Source of the DNA: Hungatella sp. UBA3048
Lineage (GTDB): Bacteria > Bacillota > Clostridia > Lachnospirales > Lachnospiraceae
NCBI GenBank assembly: GCA_002367105.1
Contig: DFCS01000020.1
Span: 124,001-188,000, forward strand
Length of the DNA: 64,000 bases
Reading direction: 5' to 3'
Under the pieces are notes generated by a model. The model searched no databases and was not told where the DNA came from. It worked only from the letters and a program-made list of their open reading frames with translations. Positions 16,621 to 25,534 of this stretch are shown here, piece after piece. Both the position numbers and the translations under genes were made by a program. Numbering within the stretch: position 1 is the stretch's first letter; every line of letters starts with the position of its first letter.

Positions 16621-17472
16621 ATGGCATTAGTTACGTCGAAACAGATGCTGCTGGATGCACAGAAGGGTGGATACGCAGTAGGAGCATTTAATGTGGAAAA
16701 TATGGAGATGGTAAAGGCAGTCATTGCCGCAGCCGAGGAGCTGCAGGCTCCGGTGATGCTTCAGACTACACCGTCTACTGTAAAGTATGGAACCTTAAAA
16801 ACATATCAGGCCCTGGTAGCTGCGGAGGCTGAAAAGGCAGGTATTCCGGTATGCCTCCATCTGGATCATGGAAGCAGCTTTGAGCTTGCGGTGCAGGCCA
16901 TCCAGGCAGGTTATACATCGGTCATGATCGACGGCTCCCATGAGGACTTTGAACAGAATATTGCCCTTACTAAAAAGGTGACAGAGGTAGCAAAAGCCTG
17001 CGGAGTTACGGTGGAAGCAGAGCTGGGTAAGGTGGGCGGAAAAGAAGACGATTTAGAAGCCGAGGGAGATACGAATACCGACCCGGCAGAGGCCAGGGAG
17101 TTCGTTGAACGCACGGGGGTGGATTCATTGGCAATCGCCATTGGAACGGCCCATGGATTCTATGCAGATACGCCTGTTCTGGACAAAGAGAGAGTTTCGG
17201 AGGTAAAGTCGCTGGTTTCAATCCCCCTTGTACTACATGGTGCGTCAGGCTTAAGAGACGAGGATATCCGGGAATGTGTGCAGAGAGGCATGTGCAAGGT
17301 GAATTTTGCAACAGAACTGCGAGTTGCCTACACAGATGCAGGAAAGAAGCTGATTGCAGAAAATCCGGATATGTTTGATCCCAAAAAACTGGGAGGCGTT
17401 GGAATGGAGGCTGTAAAGGAACTTGTAAAAAACCGCATCCTGGTTTGCGGATGCGACCATAAGGCAAAATAG
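16621..17472 (+). CDS. Class II ketose-bisphosphate aldolase (FbaA/GatY/KbaY family)
   Basis: This 283-residue metal-dependent aldolase cleaves fructose or tagatose 1,6-bisphosphate to DHAP and glyceraldehyde 3-phosphate. Visible motifs are HLDHG (catalytic Asp and zinc His), SVMIDGSHEDFEQN, the EAELG segment, IGTAHGFY and LHGASGL. The length fits the family (about 285). It follows AAGGAGG closely. As first gene of an operon with an FGGY kinase, a galactitol-phosphate-dehydrogenase-like enzyme and a PfkB kinase, it may act on tagatose or another ketohexose bisphosphate; sequence alone does not settle C4 stereochemistry. Confidence 0.93.
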   Translation: MALVTSKQMLLDAQKGGYAVGAFNVENMEMVKAVIAAAEELQAPVMLQTTPSTVKYGTLKTYQALVAAEAEKAGIPVCLHLDHGSSFELAVQAIQAGYTSVMIDGSHEDFEQNIALTKKVTEVAKACGVTVEAELGKVGGKEDDLEAEGDTNTDPAEAREFVERTGVDSLAIAIGTAHGFYADTPVLDKERVSEVKSLVSIPLVLHGASGLRDEDIRECVQRGMCKVNFATELRVAYTDAGKKLIAENPDMFDPKKLGGVGMEAVKELVKNRILVCGCDHKAK

Positions 17473-17491
17473 AAACAGGACGGAGAATGAT

Positions 17492-19000
17492 ATGGGACCA
17501 TATTTATTGGGAATCGATATCGGTACAAGCGCCTGCAAGGTGGCTCTTTTTGACCAGGGAGGAAACGTCATTTCCTCTGCCAGCGAAGAATATGAGGTTT
17601 CTTATCCAAAGCCAGGCTGGGTAGAGCAGAACCCGGAGGACTGGTGGACAGGGATTTGCCGTGGGATAAAAGGGGTATTGGAACAAACCGAAATCCCGGC
17701 AGGGCAAATTGCCGGAATCGGAATCGACGGGCAGAGCTGGGCGGCAGTAGCAGTTGACCGGGAGGGAAATGTCCTGGCTGATACGCCGATCTGGATGGAT
17801 ACCAGAGCAAACGATATCTGCAAGGAATTAAATGACAGGGTGGGAGAAAAAAGAATCTTTGAAATTTCCGGCAATTCTCTTCAGCCATCCTATACCACAG
17901 CTAAAATCATCTGGTATCAGAGAAATCTTCCTCAGGTGTATGAGCATACATATAAAATTCTCCAGTCTAACAGCTACATCGCATGTAGGCTGACTGGAAA
18001 AATGACGCAGGATGTCTCTCAGGGATACGGACTGCATTGCTTTGATATGCATAAAGGTACCTGGAACCGGGAAATGTGCGAAGCACTGGGCATCCCGGAA
18101 GGGATCCTGCCTGAGATCTATTCCTGCCATGAAGTGATCGGAACAGTGACTGACCATGCAGCGGCACAATGCGGCCTCGTGGCCGGGACTCCTGTCGTTG
18201 CCGGTGGTCTTGATGCAGCCTGCGGAACCCTGGGCGCCGGTGTGATCCACTCCGGAGAAACGCAGGAACAGGGCGGGCAGGCAGGCGGAATGAGCATTTG
18301 TATGGATCAATATAAGGCAGATATGCGGCTGATTCTTGGTTATCATGTAATTCCCGGCCTGTGGCTGCTTCAGGGAGGTACCACAGGCGGCGGCGGGGTG
18401 ATGCGCTGGCTGGAGCGGGAATTGGCTGATTATGAAAGAGAAGAAGGCAGGCGCTGCGGCAGAAGCTCATTGGAATTGTTTAATGATCTGGCTCAGGAAA
18501 TTGCTCCGGGAAGTGATGGATTGATCTTTCTGCCCTATATGGCAGGTGAGCGTTCCCCTATCTGGAACCCAAAGGCAAAGGGTGTTTATTATGGCCTGGA
18601 TTTCAGCAAGACAAAAGGCCATTTAATCCGTGCAGCCATGGAAGGCGTTGCCATGTCCTTAAAACATAATCTGGAGGTTGCCGAACATGCAGGCGCTAAG
18701 GTGAGCGTGCTCCGGGCAATGGGAGGTTCTGCAAATTCCCTTTTATGGACGCAAATTAAGTCGGATGTGACGGGAAAGCCCATTGCAGTTCCCTCTTCCG
18801 ATACCGCCACCACCCTTGGCGCTGCTATCCTGGCTGGCGTAGGCGTAGGAATCTATGGGAGTTTTGAAGATGCGGTAAAGCTAACCGTTAAAAATAAGCG
18901 CTACCATGTGCCAAATGAGGACAATCGGGAGGTATATGACCGGAATTACCGGAATTATCTGGAGATATACGACTCCTTACAAACAATTATGGAAAAGTAG
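17492..19000 (+). CDS. FGGY-family carbohydrate kinase, xylulokinase-like
   Basis: This 502-residue kinase has both FGGY/ASKHA domains: N-terminal GIDIGTSACKVALFD (phosphate loop 1), the GIDGQSWAAV segment, and C-terminal GGTTGGGGVMRWLE, YMAGERSPIWN and MGGSANSLLWTQI. The size and order match xylulokinases. It probably phosphorylates a ketose. It lies 19 bases after the aldolase gene, and its TAG stop is embedded in the AGGAGG of the next gene. The true substrate may differ from D-xylulose, given the hexitol-type dehydrogenase and PfkB kinase beside it. Confidence 0.9.
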   Translation: MGPYLLGIDIGTSACKVALFDQGGNVISSASEEYEVSYPKPGWVEQNPEDWWTGICRGIKGVLEQTEIPAGQIAGIGIDGQSWAAVAVDREGNVLADTPIWMDTRANDICKELNDRVGEKRIFEISGNSLQPSYTTAKIIWYQRNLPQVYEHTYKILQSNSYIACRLTGKMTQDVSQGYGLHCFDMHKGTWNREMCEALGIPEGILPEIYSCHEVIGTVTDHAAAQCGLVAGTPVVAGGLDAACGTLGAGVIHSGETQEQGGQAGGMSICMDQYKADMRLILGYHVIPGLWLLQGGTTGGGGVMRWLERELADYEREEGRRCGRSSLELFNDLAQEIAPGSDGLIFLPYMAGERSPIWNPKAKGVYYGLDFSKTKGHLIRAAMEGVAMSLKHNLEVAEHAGAKVSVLRAMGGSANSLLWTQIKSDVTGKPIAVPSSDTATTLGAAILAGVGVGIYGSFEDAVKLTVKNKRYHVPNEDNREVYDRNYRNYLEIYDSLQTIMEK

Positions 19001-19010
19001 GAGGATGAAA

Positions 19011-20060
19011 ATGAAAGCGGCAGTCGTTTGTGCAAATGAAATTGTAACATATCAGGATTATGAGGAACCGGTAGCTGGACCGGGACTGGTTAAGGTGAGA
19101 GTGAAAGCGTCCGGTATATGCGGTTCTGACATACCCAGAGTCCTGCATCATGGAGTTCACTATTATCCCATCGTGCTGGGACATGAATTTTCCGGTGATG
19201 TGGTGGAAGTAGGGGAGGGCGTAAAGAAAATCAAAGTCGGTGACAGAGTATCCGGTGCACCGTTGCTTCCCTGTATGAAATGCGATGATTGTCAGAATGG
19301 AAACTTTTCCCTCTGCAAGCATTATAGCTTTATCGGCTCCAGACAGCAGGGGAGCAATGCAGATTATGTGGTATTACCGGAGCAGAACGCGGTTGTGTTT
19401 GATAAGAGCATTTCCTATGAGCAGGGCGCCATGTTTGAACCATCCACAGTTGCCCTTCACGGGATATTCCAGAATGAGTACAGGGGCGGTGAGTATGTTG
19501 CAGTCTTAGGCGGCGGAACCATAGGCATGTTTACGATGCAGTGGGCTAAAATATTTGGTTCCAGAAAAGTGGTGGTATTTGATATCAGTCAGGAACGTCT
19601 GGAGCTTGCAAAACGGCTGGGAGCCGATGAAACCGTCAACACCACTGAAGATGGCCATATGGAAAAGGCCATGGCTATGACTGAGGGGAAAGGTTTTTCC
19701 TATGTATTTGAGACAGCCGGACAGATACCCACCATGCATATGGCCTTTGAACTGGCGGCGAATAAAGCTCATGTATGCTTTGTGGGCACTCCCCATGAGA
19801 AACTTGAGTTTACTCCGTCCTTGTGGGAAAATATGAACCGGAAGGAATTTCATCTGACCGGTTCCTGGATGTCCTACAGTTCTCCGTTCCCTGGAAAAGA
19901 GTGGAGCCTGACTGCACACTACTTTGCGACTGGACAGCTTAAGTTCGATCCGGGTTTTATTTATAAAAAGGTTCCCATGAGCCAGGCACAGGAGGCCTTC
20001 CAGATGTTCAAGATACCAGGCCAGGTCAAGGGAAAAGTTCTGCTTATAAATGAAGAATAG
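19011..20060 (+). CDS. Zinc-dependent MDR dehydrogenase, galactitol-1-phosphate 5-dehydrogenase-like
   Basis: This 349-residue medium-chain dehydrogenase has the catalytic zinc motif SGICGSDIPR, GHEFSG, the four-Cys structural zinc lobe CMKCDDCQNGNFSLC, and the NAD(P)-binding GGGTIGMF. The pattern matches GatD-like polyol(-phosphate) dehydrogenases that oxidise a hexitol or hexitol phosphate to the ketose. The start at ATG 19011 is chosen because AGGAGG (18999-19004) is six bases upstream; ATG 19005 would abut the ribosome site. About 10 bases separate it from each neighbour. Confidence 0.88.
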   Translation: MKAAVVCANEIVTYQDYEEPVAGPGLVKVRVKASGICGSDIPRVLHHGVHYYPIVLGHEFSGDVVEVGEGVKKIKVGDRVSGAPLLPCMKCDDCQNGNFSLCKHYSFIGSRQQGSNADYVVLPEQNAVVFDKSISYEQGAMFEPSTVALHGIFQNEYRGGEYVAVLGGGTIGMFTMQWAKIFGSRKVVVFDISQERLELAKRLGADETVNTTEDGHMEKAMAMTEGKGFSYVFETAGQIPTMHMAFELAANKAHVCFVGTPHEKLEFTPSLWENMNRKEFHLTGSWMSYSSPFPGKEWSLTAHYFATGQLKFDPGFIYKKVPMSQAQEAFQMFKIPGQVKGKVLLINEE

Positions 20061-20069
20061 GAGGCAGCC

Positions 20070-21005
20070 ATGATACTGACGGTGACACTGAATGCAGCAA
20101 TTGATAAACGCTATGTAGTGGATGGATTTTGCATAGGAGAAGTAAACCGGGTAAAGGAATGTACTTATACTCCGGGCGGTAAAGGACTGAATGTTTCAAA
20201 GCCGGCCGCCATTGCCGGTGCCCAAGTGGTTGCTACCGGTTTTATCGGCGGCCATGCGGGAAGCTATATTGAGGATTCATTAAAGCCATTTGGGATTAAA
20301 AGTGCATTCTGTCATTTAAAGGAGGAAAGCCGTTCCTGCATTAATATCTGGGATGAGAATAATAAAATTCAGACTGAATTTCTGGAGCCGGGTTTTACAG
20401 TTTCAATGGAAGATTTCCAGCGGTTTACTGGGCAGTTTGAAGAATTGGCCAAACAGGCGGAGGTGGTGGCCATGTCCGGAAGCGTTCCAAAAGGTCTTAA
20501 TGGAACCGCATACCAGCGCCTGATAAAGATTGGAAAAGACCTTGGAAAAAAGGTGATACTGGATACCAGCGGATCGCTTCTTAAGATGGGGATAGAGGCC
20601 AAGCCAACCATGATTAAGCCAAATTTGGACGAAATCCGGATGCTGACCGGAAATTCCTGTGACAGTCTGGAGGAGATGATCCGGGCAGCCGGTGAGATCC
20701 ATAGGCGTGGCGTGGAAATTGTGGCAGTTTCTCTTGGAAAAGACGGATCCTTCGTTGTTTGTAATACGGGAGTTTACCGGGCCACAGTGCCAAAGATTCA
20801 TGCGGTTAATACGGTGGGGTGCGGAGATTCCATGATTGCCGGTTTCGCCCTGGGGCTGAGCCAGGGTCTGCCTGTGGAAGAAATCTTAAGAAAAGCCAGC
20901 GCTATTTCAGCAGCCTCAGCATTAAGGGAAGAAACCGGATATTACAGACTTGAGGATATGGAACGGCTTCTGCCGGAGATTGAAGTATGCAGGATCGGGC
21001 GCTGA
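20070..21005 (+). CDS. PfkB-family kinase, 1-phosphofructokinase/tagatose-6-phosphate kinase type
   Basis: This 311-residue kinase opens with ILTVTLNAAIDKRY, has the first PfkB signature region GGKGLNVSKPAA, and ends with the catalytic NTVGCGDSMIAGFALGL, where Asp is the base. It phosphorylates a ketose monophosphate to the bisphosphate that the class II aldolase at 16621 can cleave. The dehydrogenase, this kinase and the aldolase together make a complete hexitol-phosphate route. Choice between fructose 1-phosphate and tagatose 6-phosphate is not possible from sequence. Confidence 0.9.
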   Translation: MILTVTLNAAIDKRYVVDGFCIGEVNRVKECTYTPGGKGLNVSKPAAIAGAQVVATGFIGGHAGSYIEDSLKPFGIKSAFCHLKEESRSCINIWDENNKIQTEFLEPGFTVSMEDFQRFTGQFEELAKQAEVVAMSGSVPKGLNGTAYQRLIKIGKDLGKKVILDTSGSLLKMGIEAKPTMIKPNLDEIRMLTGNSCDSLEEMIRAAGEIHRRGVEIVAVSLGKDGSFVVCNTGVYRATVPKIHAVNTVGCGDSMIAGFALGLSQGLPVEEILRKASAISAASALREETGYYRLEDMERLLPEIEVCRIGR

Positions 21006-21100
21006 AGGAAAAACAGATACAGGTAACCTATGGGATTTGAGTTAAGTTATACAATAACGATTTTATAATAAATAAGAAAAATGAAGAGGAGAAGAAACAG

Positions 21101-22108
21101 ATGGGAGAAGTTATCAATCCGGCAAATGTGCCAAAAGTAACACTATATACGGGAGAGCAGATTCCCTGTGTTGGAATGGGAACCTTTGGTTCTGACCGTT
21201 TTACCCCGGAAGAAGTGTCTTCTGCGGTGGCAGGAGCAATCCGCTGCGGATACCGTTTGTTTGACTGTGCCGCCTGCTACGGCAATGAGGACCAGATCGG
21301 AAAGGTATTCCACGATGCGTTTGAAGAAGGCGTGGTGGATAGAAAAGAACTGTTTATTATGACAAAAGTGTGGAATGATATGCATGAACGGGTAGAGGAG
21401 TCCTGTAAAAAGAGTATTTTGGACTTGCAGTGCGGCTATATGGACCTGTTTTTTATCCATTGGCCGTTTCCAAACTATCATGCCCCTCATTGTGATGCAG
21501 ATTCCCGCAATCCGGATTCCAGACCCTTCAGCACAGAGGAATTCATCCGTACATACAGACAGTGTGAGGAGCTTGTAGAAAAAGGACTTATCCGTAACAT
21601 TGGTATTTCCAATATGACCATACCAAAGCTGGAAGCAGTTTTACCGCTGATGAAAGTCATGCCCGTAGCCTGTGAAATGGAACTCCATCCCTGCTTCCAG
21701 CAGCAGGAGCTGTTTGATTATCTTGTAGCGCATAAGATCCAGCCTGTAGGCTTCATGCCCCTTGGTTCTCCCCAGCGCCCGGAACGGGATATTTGCCAGG
21801 AAGATATTGCAGACTTACAGCAGCCTGAGATGAAGAAAATCGCAGAGGCTCACGGATGCCATCCGGCCCTCATTGCACTGAAATGGGCCAGACAGAGAGG
21901 TCAGATTCCCATTCCATTTTCCATTTACGAAGCAGAGTATGTCAGCAACTTAAGAGCCATGACAGAAGATCCGCTTACAGAGGATGAGATGAAAACAATT
22001 GCAACACTGGAGCGCAATAACCGGTTGGTAAAAGGACAGGTGTTCCTCTGGGAAGGAGCATCAGACTGGCATGCCTTATGGGATGAGGATGGCTGCATTG
22101 TAAAATAG
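21101..22108 (+). CDS. Aldo/keto reductase
   Basis: This 335-residue TIM-barrel reductase carries the AKR motifs GMGTFGSDR, FDCAACYGNEDQIG (catalytic Asp and Tyr), the Lys in FIMTKVWND, the His in FFIHWPFPN, and the NADPH-binding IPIPFSIYEAEY region. It probably interconverts an aldose or ketose with a polyol using NAD(P)H. A 95-bp gap with AT-rich sequence separates it from the PfkB gene, so an internal promoter is possible. GGAGAAG lies upstream of the ATG. The substrate is not known. Confidence 0.9.
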   Translation: MGEVINPANVPKVTLYTGEQIPCVGMGTFGSDRFTPEEVSSAVAGAIRCGYRLFDCAACYGNEDQIGKVFHDAFEEGVVDRKELFIMTKVWNDMHERVEESCKKSILDLQCGYMDLFFIHWPFPNYHAPHCDADSRNPDSRPFSTEEFIRTYRQCEELVEKGLIRNIGISNMTIPKLEAVLPLMKVMPVACEMELHPCFQQQELFDYLVAHKIQPVGFMPLGSPQRPERDICQEDIADLQQPEMKKIAEAHGCHPALIALKWARQRGQIPIPFSIYEAEYVSNLRAMTEDPLTEDEMKTIATLERNNRLVKGQVFLWEGASDWHALWDEDGCIVK

Positions 22109-22151
22109 GGATAAGAAAAAGGCATTTTTATCTGGCTGAGGAGGAAGAAAA

Positions 22152-22586
22152 ATGTTAAAAGGAATACCGGCAATTTTAAGCCCGGAACTGTTAAAAATAC
22201 TTTGTGAAATGGGTCATACGGATGAGCTTACCATTGGTGATGGGAACTTTCCGGGCCATACCTATGGGCAGAAGGTGATTCGTATGGATGGACACGGCGT
22301 GGCTGAGATATTAACTGCAATCCTTCAGGTGTTTCCCCTGGATACTTATGAGGAGCACCCGGTGACTTTAATGGCGGTGGTTGCAGGTGATAAAGTGGAA
22401 ACCCCTATTTGGGAGCAGTACAAAGAGATTGTGGCAAACTATGATGATCGGGGCGCTGGCTGCTTTGAAGAAATCGATAAGTGGAAATTCTATGAGAAGA
22501 CAAAGGAGAAGTCATCGGTTGTCATTATGACAAGTGAAAAAGCGTTATATGCAAACATCATTTTAAAAAAGGGAGTGGTGGTATAA
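22152..22586 (+). CDS. RbsD/FucU-family sugar mutarotase
   Basis: This 144-residue protein opens with the RbsD/FucU signature (GIPAILSPELLKILCEMGHTDELTIGDGNFPG) including the conserved His and Asp, and ends with the Tyr-Ala-Asn motif YANIILKKGV typical of the active site. The family interconverts sugar anomers, usually ribose or fucose. It closes the polyol/ketose operon, where it would supply the anomer needed by the kinase or reductase. Confidence 0.92.
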   Translation: MLKGIPAILSPELLKILCEMGHTDELTIGDGNFPGHTYGQKVIRMDGHGVAEILTAILQVFPLDTYEEHPVTLMAVVAGDKVETPIWEQYKEIVANYDDRGAGCFEEIDKWKFYEKTKEKSSVVIMTSEKALYANIILKKGVVV

Positions 22587-22717
22587 AACGAATGACATCC
22601 ATTTGTTTCCATGGAGAAGAAAGGAGTAAAGGAGCCGGGGATTAATGGGCCGGTACGGGATAATCAGCTTTCTGAAGGCGAAAAAAATACTTTCGCTCTT
22701 TTTACTCAGACTGCCTT

Positions 22718-22727
22718 GTGGTATAAT
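22718..22727 (+). promoter_or_regulatory. Extended -10 promoter of rpoN
   Basis: TGGTATAAT (TATAAT at 22722-22727) lies 35 bases before the rpoN start at 22762, with no good -35, as expected of an extended -10 promoter. Confidence 0.45.
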
Positions 22728-22761
22728 ATTTCTAACGCAATGGTTGCATAGGGAGGTTGCC

Positions 22762-24132
22762 ATGAAATATAAATTAACTGTTGAACAACGTCAGCTGTTA
22801 TCTCAAAACCAGATATCTTCACTGGAATTGCTTGCATTATGCAATAGTGAGCTGAGCCGGTATATGGAAAATGAATATATGGAAAATCCTTTACTGGAAC
22901 AAACAAGTTCCAGAGCCGAATCTTATACTCAGGAAGATTATCAAGCGTGGTATCAATCAAATTACAGCAAGCCTTTAAAAAATACTGCAGGTTTTTTAGA
23001 AGAAGGTAATGAGAGCAGCAACCAGGAGTTTGATACTTCAAATACGAAAAATATTTATACCTATGTTTATGAGCAGCTGGAGTTAGAACGTTACACGGAT
23101 AAACAATTAAGAGTGATTGATTTTATAATTCAGAGCCTGGATCGAAATGGGTTTATCGATTTGGAGATTCCGGAGATTGCACAGTTAATCGGTGTGAATG
23201 AGCAGGTGGTCAAAGACTGTTTATCAGATTTGAAAAAGTTGGAGCCATACGGTATTTTTGCAAAGAATCTGTCAGAATGCTTATTAATTCAGAGCGAAAT
23301 TCTGGGCTTGGATGATGAAATTTTTAAAAAAATGATTACCCATCATTTAACGGACATATCTCAGGGAAAGATCAGTTCAATCACCCGTGCATTGGACATT
23401 TCATCGGCTCAGGCCAGGAGATATATTGCTCTTATAAGTACATTAAATCCAAGGCCGCTGCAGGGGTTTGGAGAGAACGAAAAGCAATATATTGTTCCGG
23501 ATGTTATCGTTTCTATGGGCCCGGATGGAAAATGGAATGTAGAAATCAATGATAATTGGTGCGGAGACTATCAATTAAACGATTACTATCTCCAGATGAT
23601 GGCAGAAGTAAAAGAGCAGGAACTTTTTGAATACTTCAAGAAAAAGTTAGAGCGGGCGAAATTTCTAATTTATGCAGTTGAACAGAGGCGTAAGACGATT
23701 ATTCAAATAACAAATGCAATATTGGAAGAACAGGATGAATTTTTCCGGTATTCCGGGAAGCTTAAACCGTGTACCATGACGCAAATGTCAGAAAAGCTGT
23801 CCGTTAGTACCTCCACCATAAGCCGTGCTGTTAAGGACAAATATCTTCAGTTTCCCGCAGGCTGTATTCTGATGAAAAACTTATTTTCTTCGTCTGTTCC
23901 TGTAAGTGACGGCAGCTTGATTAATTCGGATGGTGTCAAGGAATTAATACGCGAACTCGTGAATGAAGAGAAGAAAGAAAAGCCGTATAGTGATTCAAAA
24001 CTTGCAGAATTGCTTAGCGAAAAGGGGTATCGTCTTTCTCGCAGAGTGATTGCCAAATACCGGGAAGAGATAGGGGTCCCTGGTAGTTTCGAACGGAAAA
24101 TGAAACATGATATGAATAAAAGAGCCAACTAA
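22762..24132 (+). CDS. rpoN: RNA polymerase sigma-54 factor
   Basis: This 456-residue protein shows the three sigma-54 regions: the Gln/Leu-rich activator-interacting N-terminus (LTVEQRQLLSQNQISSLELLAL, then NEYMENPLLEQ), the core-binding and helix-turn-helix part (MTQMSEKLSVSTSTISRAVKDKYLQ), and a C-terminal RpoN box SRRVIAKYREEIG. It directs polymerase to -24/-12 promoters and needs an AAA+ activator; none is encoded in this window. The start at 22762 follows GGGAGG; an in-frame start at 22645 would add 39 residues upstream of the probable promoter. The stop codon lies inside the terminator stem. Confidence 0.95.
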   Translation: MKYKLTVEQRQLLSQNQISSLELLALCNSELSRYMENEYMENPLLEQTSSRAESYTQEDYQAWYQSNYSKPLKNTAGFLEEGNESSNQEFDTSNTKNIYTYVYEQLELERYTDKQLRVIDFIIQSLDRNGFIDLEIPEIAQLIGVNEQVVKDCLSDLKKLEPYGIFAKNLSECLLIQSEILGLDDEIFKKMITHHLTDISQGKISSITRALDISSAQARRYIALISTLNPRPLQGFGENEKQYIVPDVIVSMGPDGKWNVEINDNWCGDYQLNDYYLQMMAEVKEQELFEYFKKKLERAKFLIYAVEQRRKTIIQITNAILEEQDEFFRYSGKLKPCTMTQMSEKLSVSTSTISRAVKDKYLQFPAGCILMKNLFSSSVPVSDGSLINSDGVKELIRELVNEEKKEKPYSDSKLAELLSEKGYRLSRRVIAKYREEIGVPGSFERKMKHDMNKRAN

Positions 24133-24157
24133 ACCTTGATTTTAGTTGGCTTTTTTT
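24123..24157 (+). terminator. Rho-independent terminator of rpoN
   Basis: AGCCAACTAAA (24123-24133) pairs with TTTAGTTGGCT (24141-24151) and is followed by a T-run. The rpoN stop codon is part of the stem. Confidence 0.9.
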
Positions 24158-24218
24158 GGCAGCAATTTCATTTTGCTGGGTATGGCAGCTATCTGACTGA
24201 CAAAGGATTTATGCAGGA

Positions 24219-24641
24219 TTATTCAATCATAAAGTTTTCAGAACTGAAGTTAGCATAATACCTGCCTGTCTGGGCAATAAATTTCAGCACACTATAATCA
24301 GGATCCGTAACTCCCTTTGGATAATACATAGTATCTCCTTCCTGCCAGATCATTTCCTTGCTTGCTGCGTCCTCTAAAACCTCCATTGTTCCCTTTAGCA
24401 TAACTCCGCGAAAAAACCGTTTGTCACAAAAATAGATACATGCTTTTGGGTTGCTGCGAAATTGATTGACACGCATGGAAGAGGTATTGGTAGTAAAATA
24501 AAAGGTCTTAATCCCATCCCGTTTTCTTGGCGGCAGCATTGCTTTCGTATTTGGGAATCCCTCATCATCCAAAGAGCTTATAAAAGAAACCCCCTGCTTG
24601 TCAATCAAATTGCCAATCGTTTTCTCTGCATTTCTCATCAT
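24219..24641 (-). CDS. Pyridoxamine 5'-phosphate oxidase-family flavin-binding protein
   Basis: This 140-residue split-barrel protein has the family pattern: N-terminal helix (AEKTIGNLIDKQGVSFISSLDDEGFPNTKAM), the TFYFTTNTSSMRVNQFRSNPKACIYF core, and VMLKGTMEVLED. Such proteins bind FMN or a related cofactor; the biochemical role of this small branch is not known. It reads against rpoN and shares no obvious operon with it. Confidence 0.85.
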   Translation of the reverse strand: MMRNAEKTIGNLIDKQGVSFISSLDDEGFPNTKAMLPPRKRDGIKTFYFTTNTSSMRVNQFRSNPKACIYFCDKRFFRGVMLKGTMEVLEDAASKEMIWQEGDTMYYPKGVTDPDYSVLKFIAQTGRYYANFSSENFMIE

Positions 24642-24659
24642 TTTATATTCCTCCTTCGT

Positions 24660-25064
24660 TTATTTATGGAATCTGGATTTTCTGTGCATTCCCTCTATGC
24701 GAGATACTGTTTCTAGTATCTGGTCTGATTTCTTCCGTTCTCCTTTTATATTAATGACTTTAAAGCGAAGTATTTTGCCATGAATCTCGTTAATGGACTG
24801 TTTGACAGAAAAATTATAATCCTTTAATTCATGGACTAAATGAATGGAATCCCCAATTTTTATCTTTGCGAGAGAAGGAAAGAATCGTTTCGAAGCATGG
24901 TTAAAGTTAATCAGTAACTCATCGTTATCTACAACAAGAACCGCCTCTTCTATGGAATTAAATACCATTTCATGAGTGGCCGGAGCAAGAAATAATATAT
25001 CATACCTTAAAAGACCGATGATTATGAAGGAGCATTTGCTCCTTTTAGCTGATTTGAGCTCCAT
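24660..25064 (-). pseudogene. Remnant of a membrane sensor (last helix plus PAS-like domain)
   Basis: The 134-residue frame begins abruptly in what looks like the end of a membrane helix (CSFIIIGLLRYDILFLAPATHEMVF) and continues into a PAS-like segment (NSIEEAVLVVDNDELLINFNHASKRFFPSL). The Leu-Arg-Tyr-Asp to Pro-Ala-Thr pattern resembles the junction between the seven-helix N-terminal domain and PAS of histidine kinases or diguanylate cyclases. Both the earlier helices and any output domain are missing, and a stop lies just upstream. I read it as a decayed sensor gene; a short intact protein is possible. Confidence 0.5.
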
Positions 25065-25077
25065 CAGATCCAGCTAA

Positions 25078-25534
25078 TACGAATTCCGATTACTCATAAT
25101 TACAAACATCTTAATTCTTCCCATGGTATTTGTCAACGAAGAAGTAATTACGATAGGCCTGGCAAAAGAACGGAGAAATTTAGGTGTCGGGATCTGGACT
25201 GTGATAGGATACGATCCAGCCTGATAGTTTGGAGAATTCATAGAAAACAGAGAAAAAGATTGCAAAAATTCTACAAAATTGTATAATAAAGGGGAAAGAT
25301 ATGCTCAAAAGGTTTATGCCAATTACAATGCGGCGGTGTGCGTATCCGGACCCCAATTTTAAATATCATGAGTCAGACAGGGAATGTTTGAATAAAATAA
25401 TAGCAGCAGACAAGGGTGCAGGGCTTCAGGAAATCACAATCGGAAGCAGAGCCTGTTCAATGATCCTGGGAGACAATTATTTGGAAGCTGTATTGAGACT
25501 TATGTTGCGATCAAAGCGCAGGGAGGTAATATGA
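25078..25534 (+). pseudogene. Probable frameshifted gene remnant upstream of deoB
   Basis: Two plus-strand frames join into a plausible protein. The first (25078-25224) reads ...VFVNEEVITIGLAKERRN then LGVGIWTVIGYDPA and stops. The second is open across that point from about 25211 and continues through an ATG at 25301 to a TGA at 25532-25534 (HESDRECLNKIIAADKGAG, then LQEITIGSRACSM). Its end overlaps the deoB start as ATGA, as a real coupled gene would. I did not recognise the family. A 77-residue gene starting at 25301 is the other reading. The minus-strand frame opposite (25074-25265) looks less coding-like. Confidence 0.4.

Noticed and set aside
25074..25265. Minus-strand 63-codon frame in the decayed zone
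   Set aside because: No domain and no ribosome site; the plus-strand frames on the same DNA look more coding-like and link to deoB.
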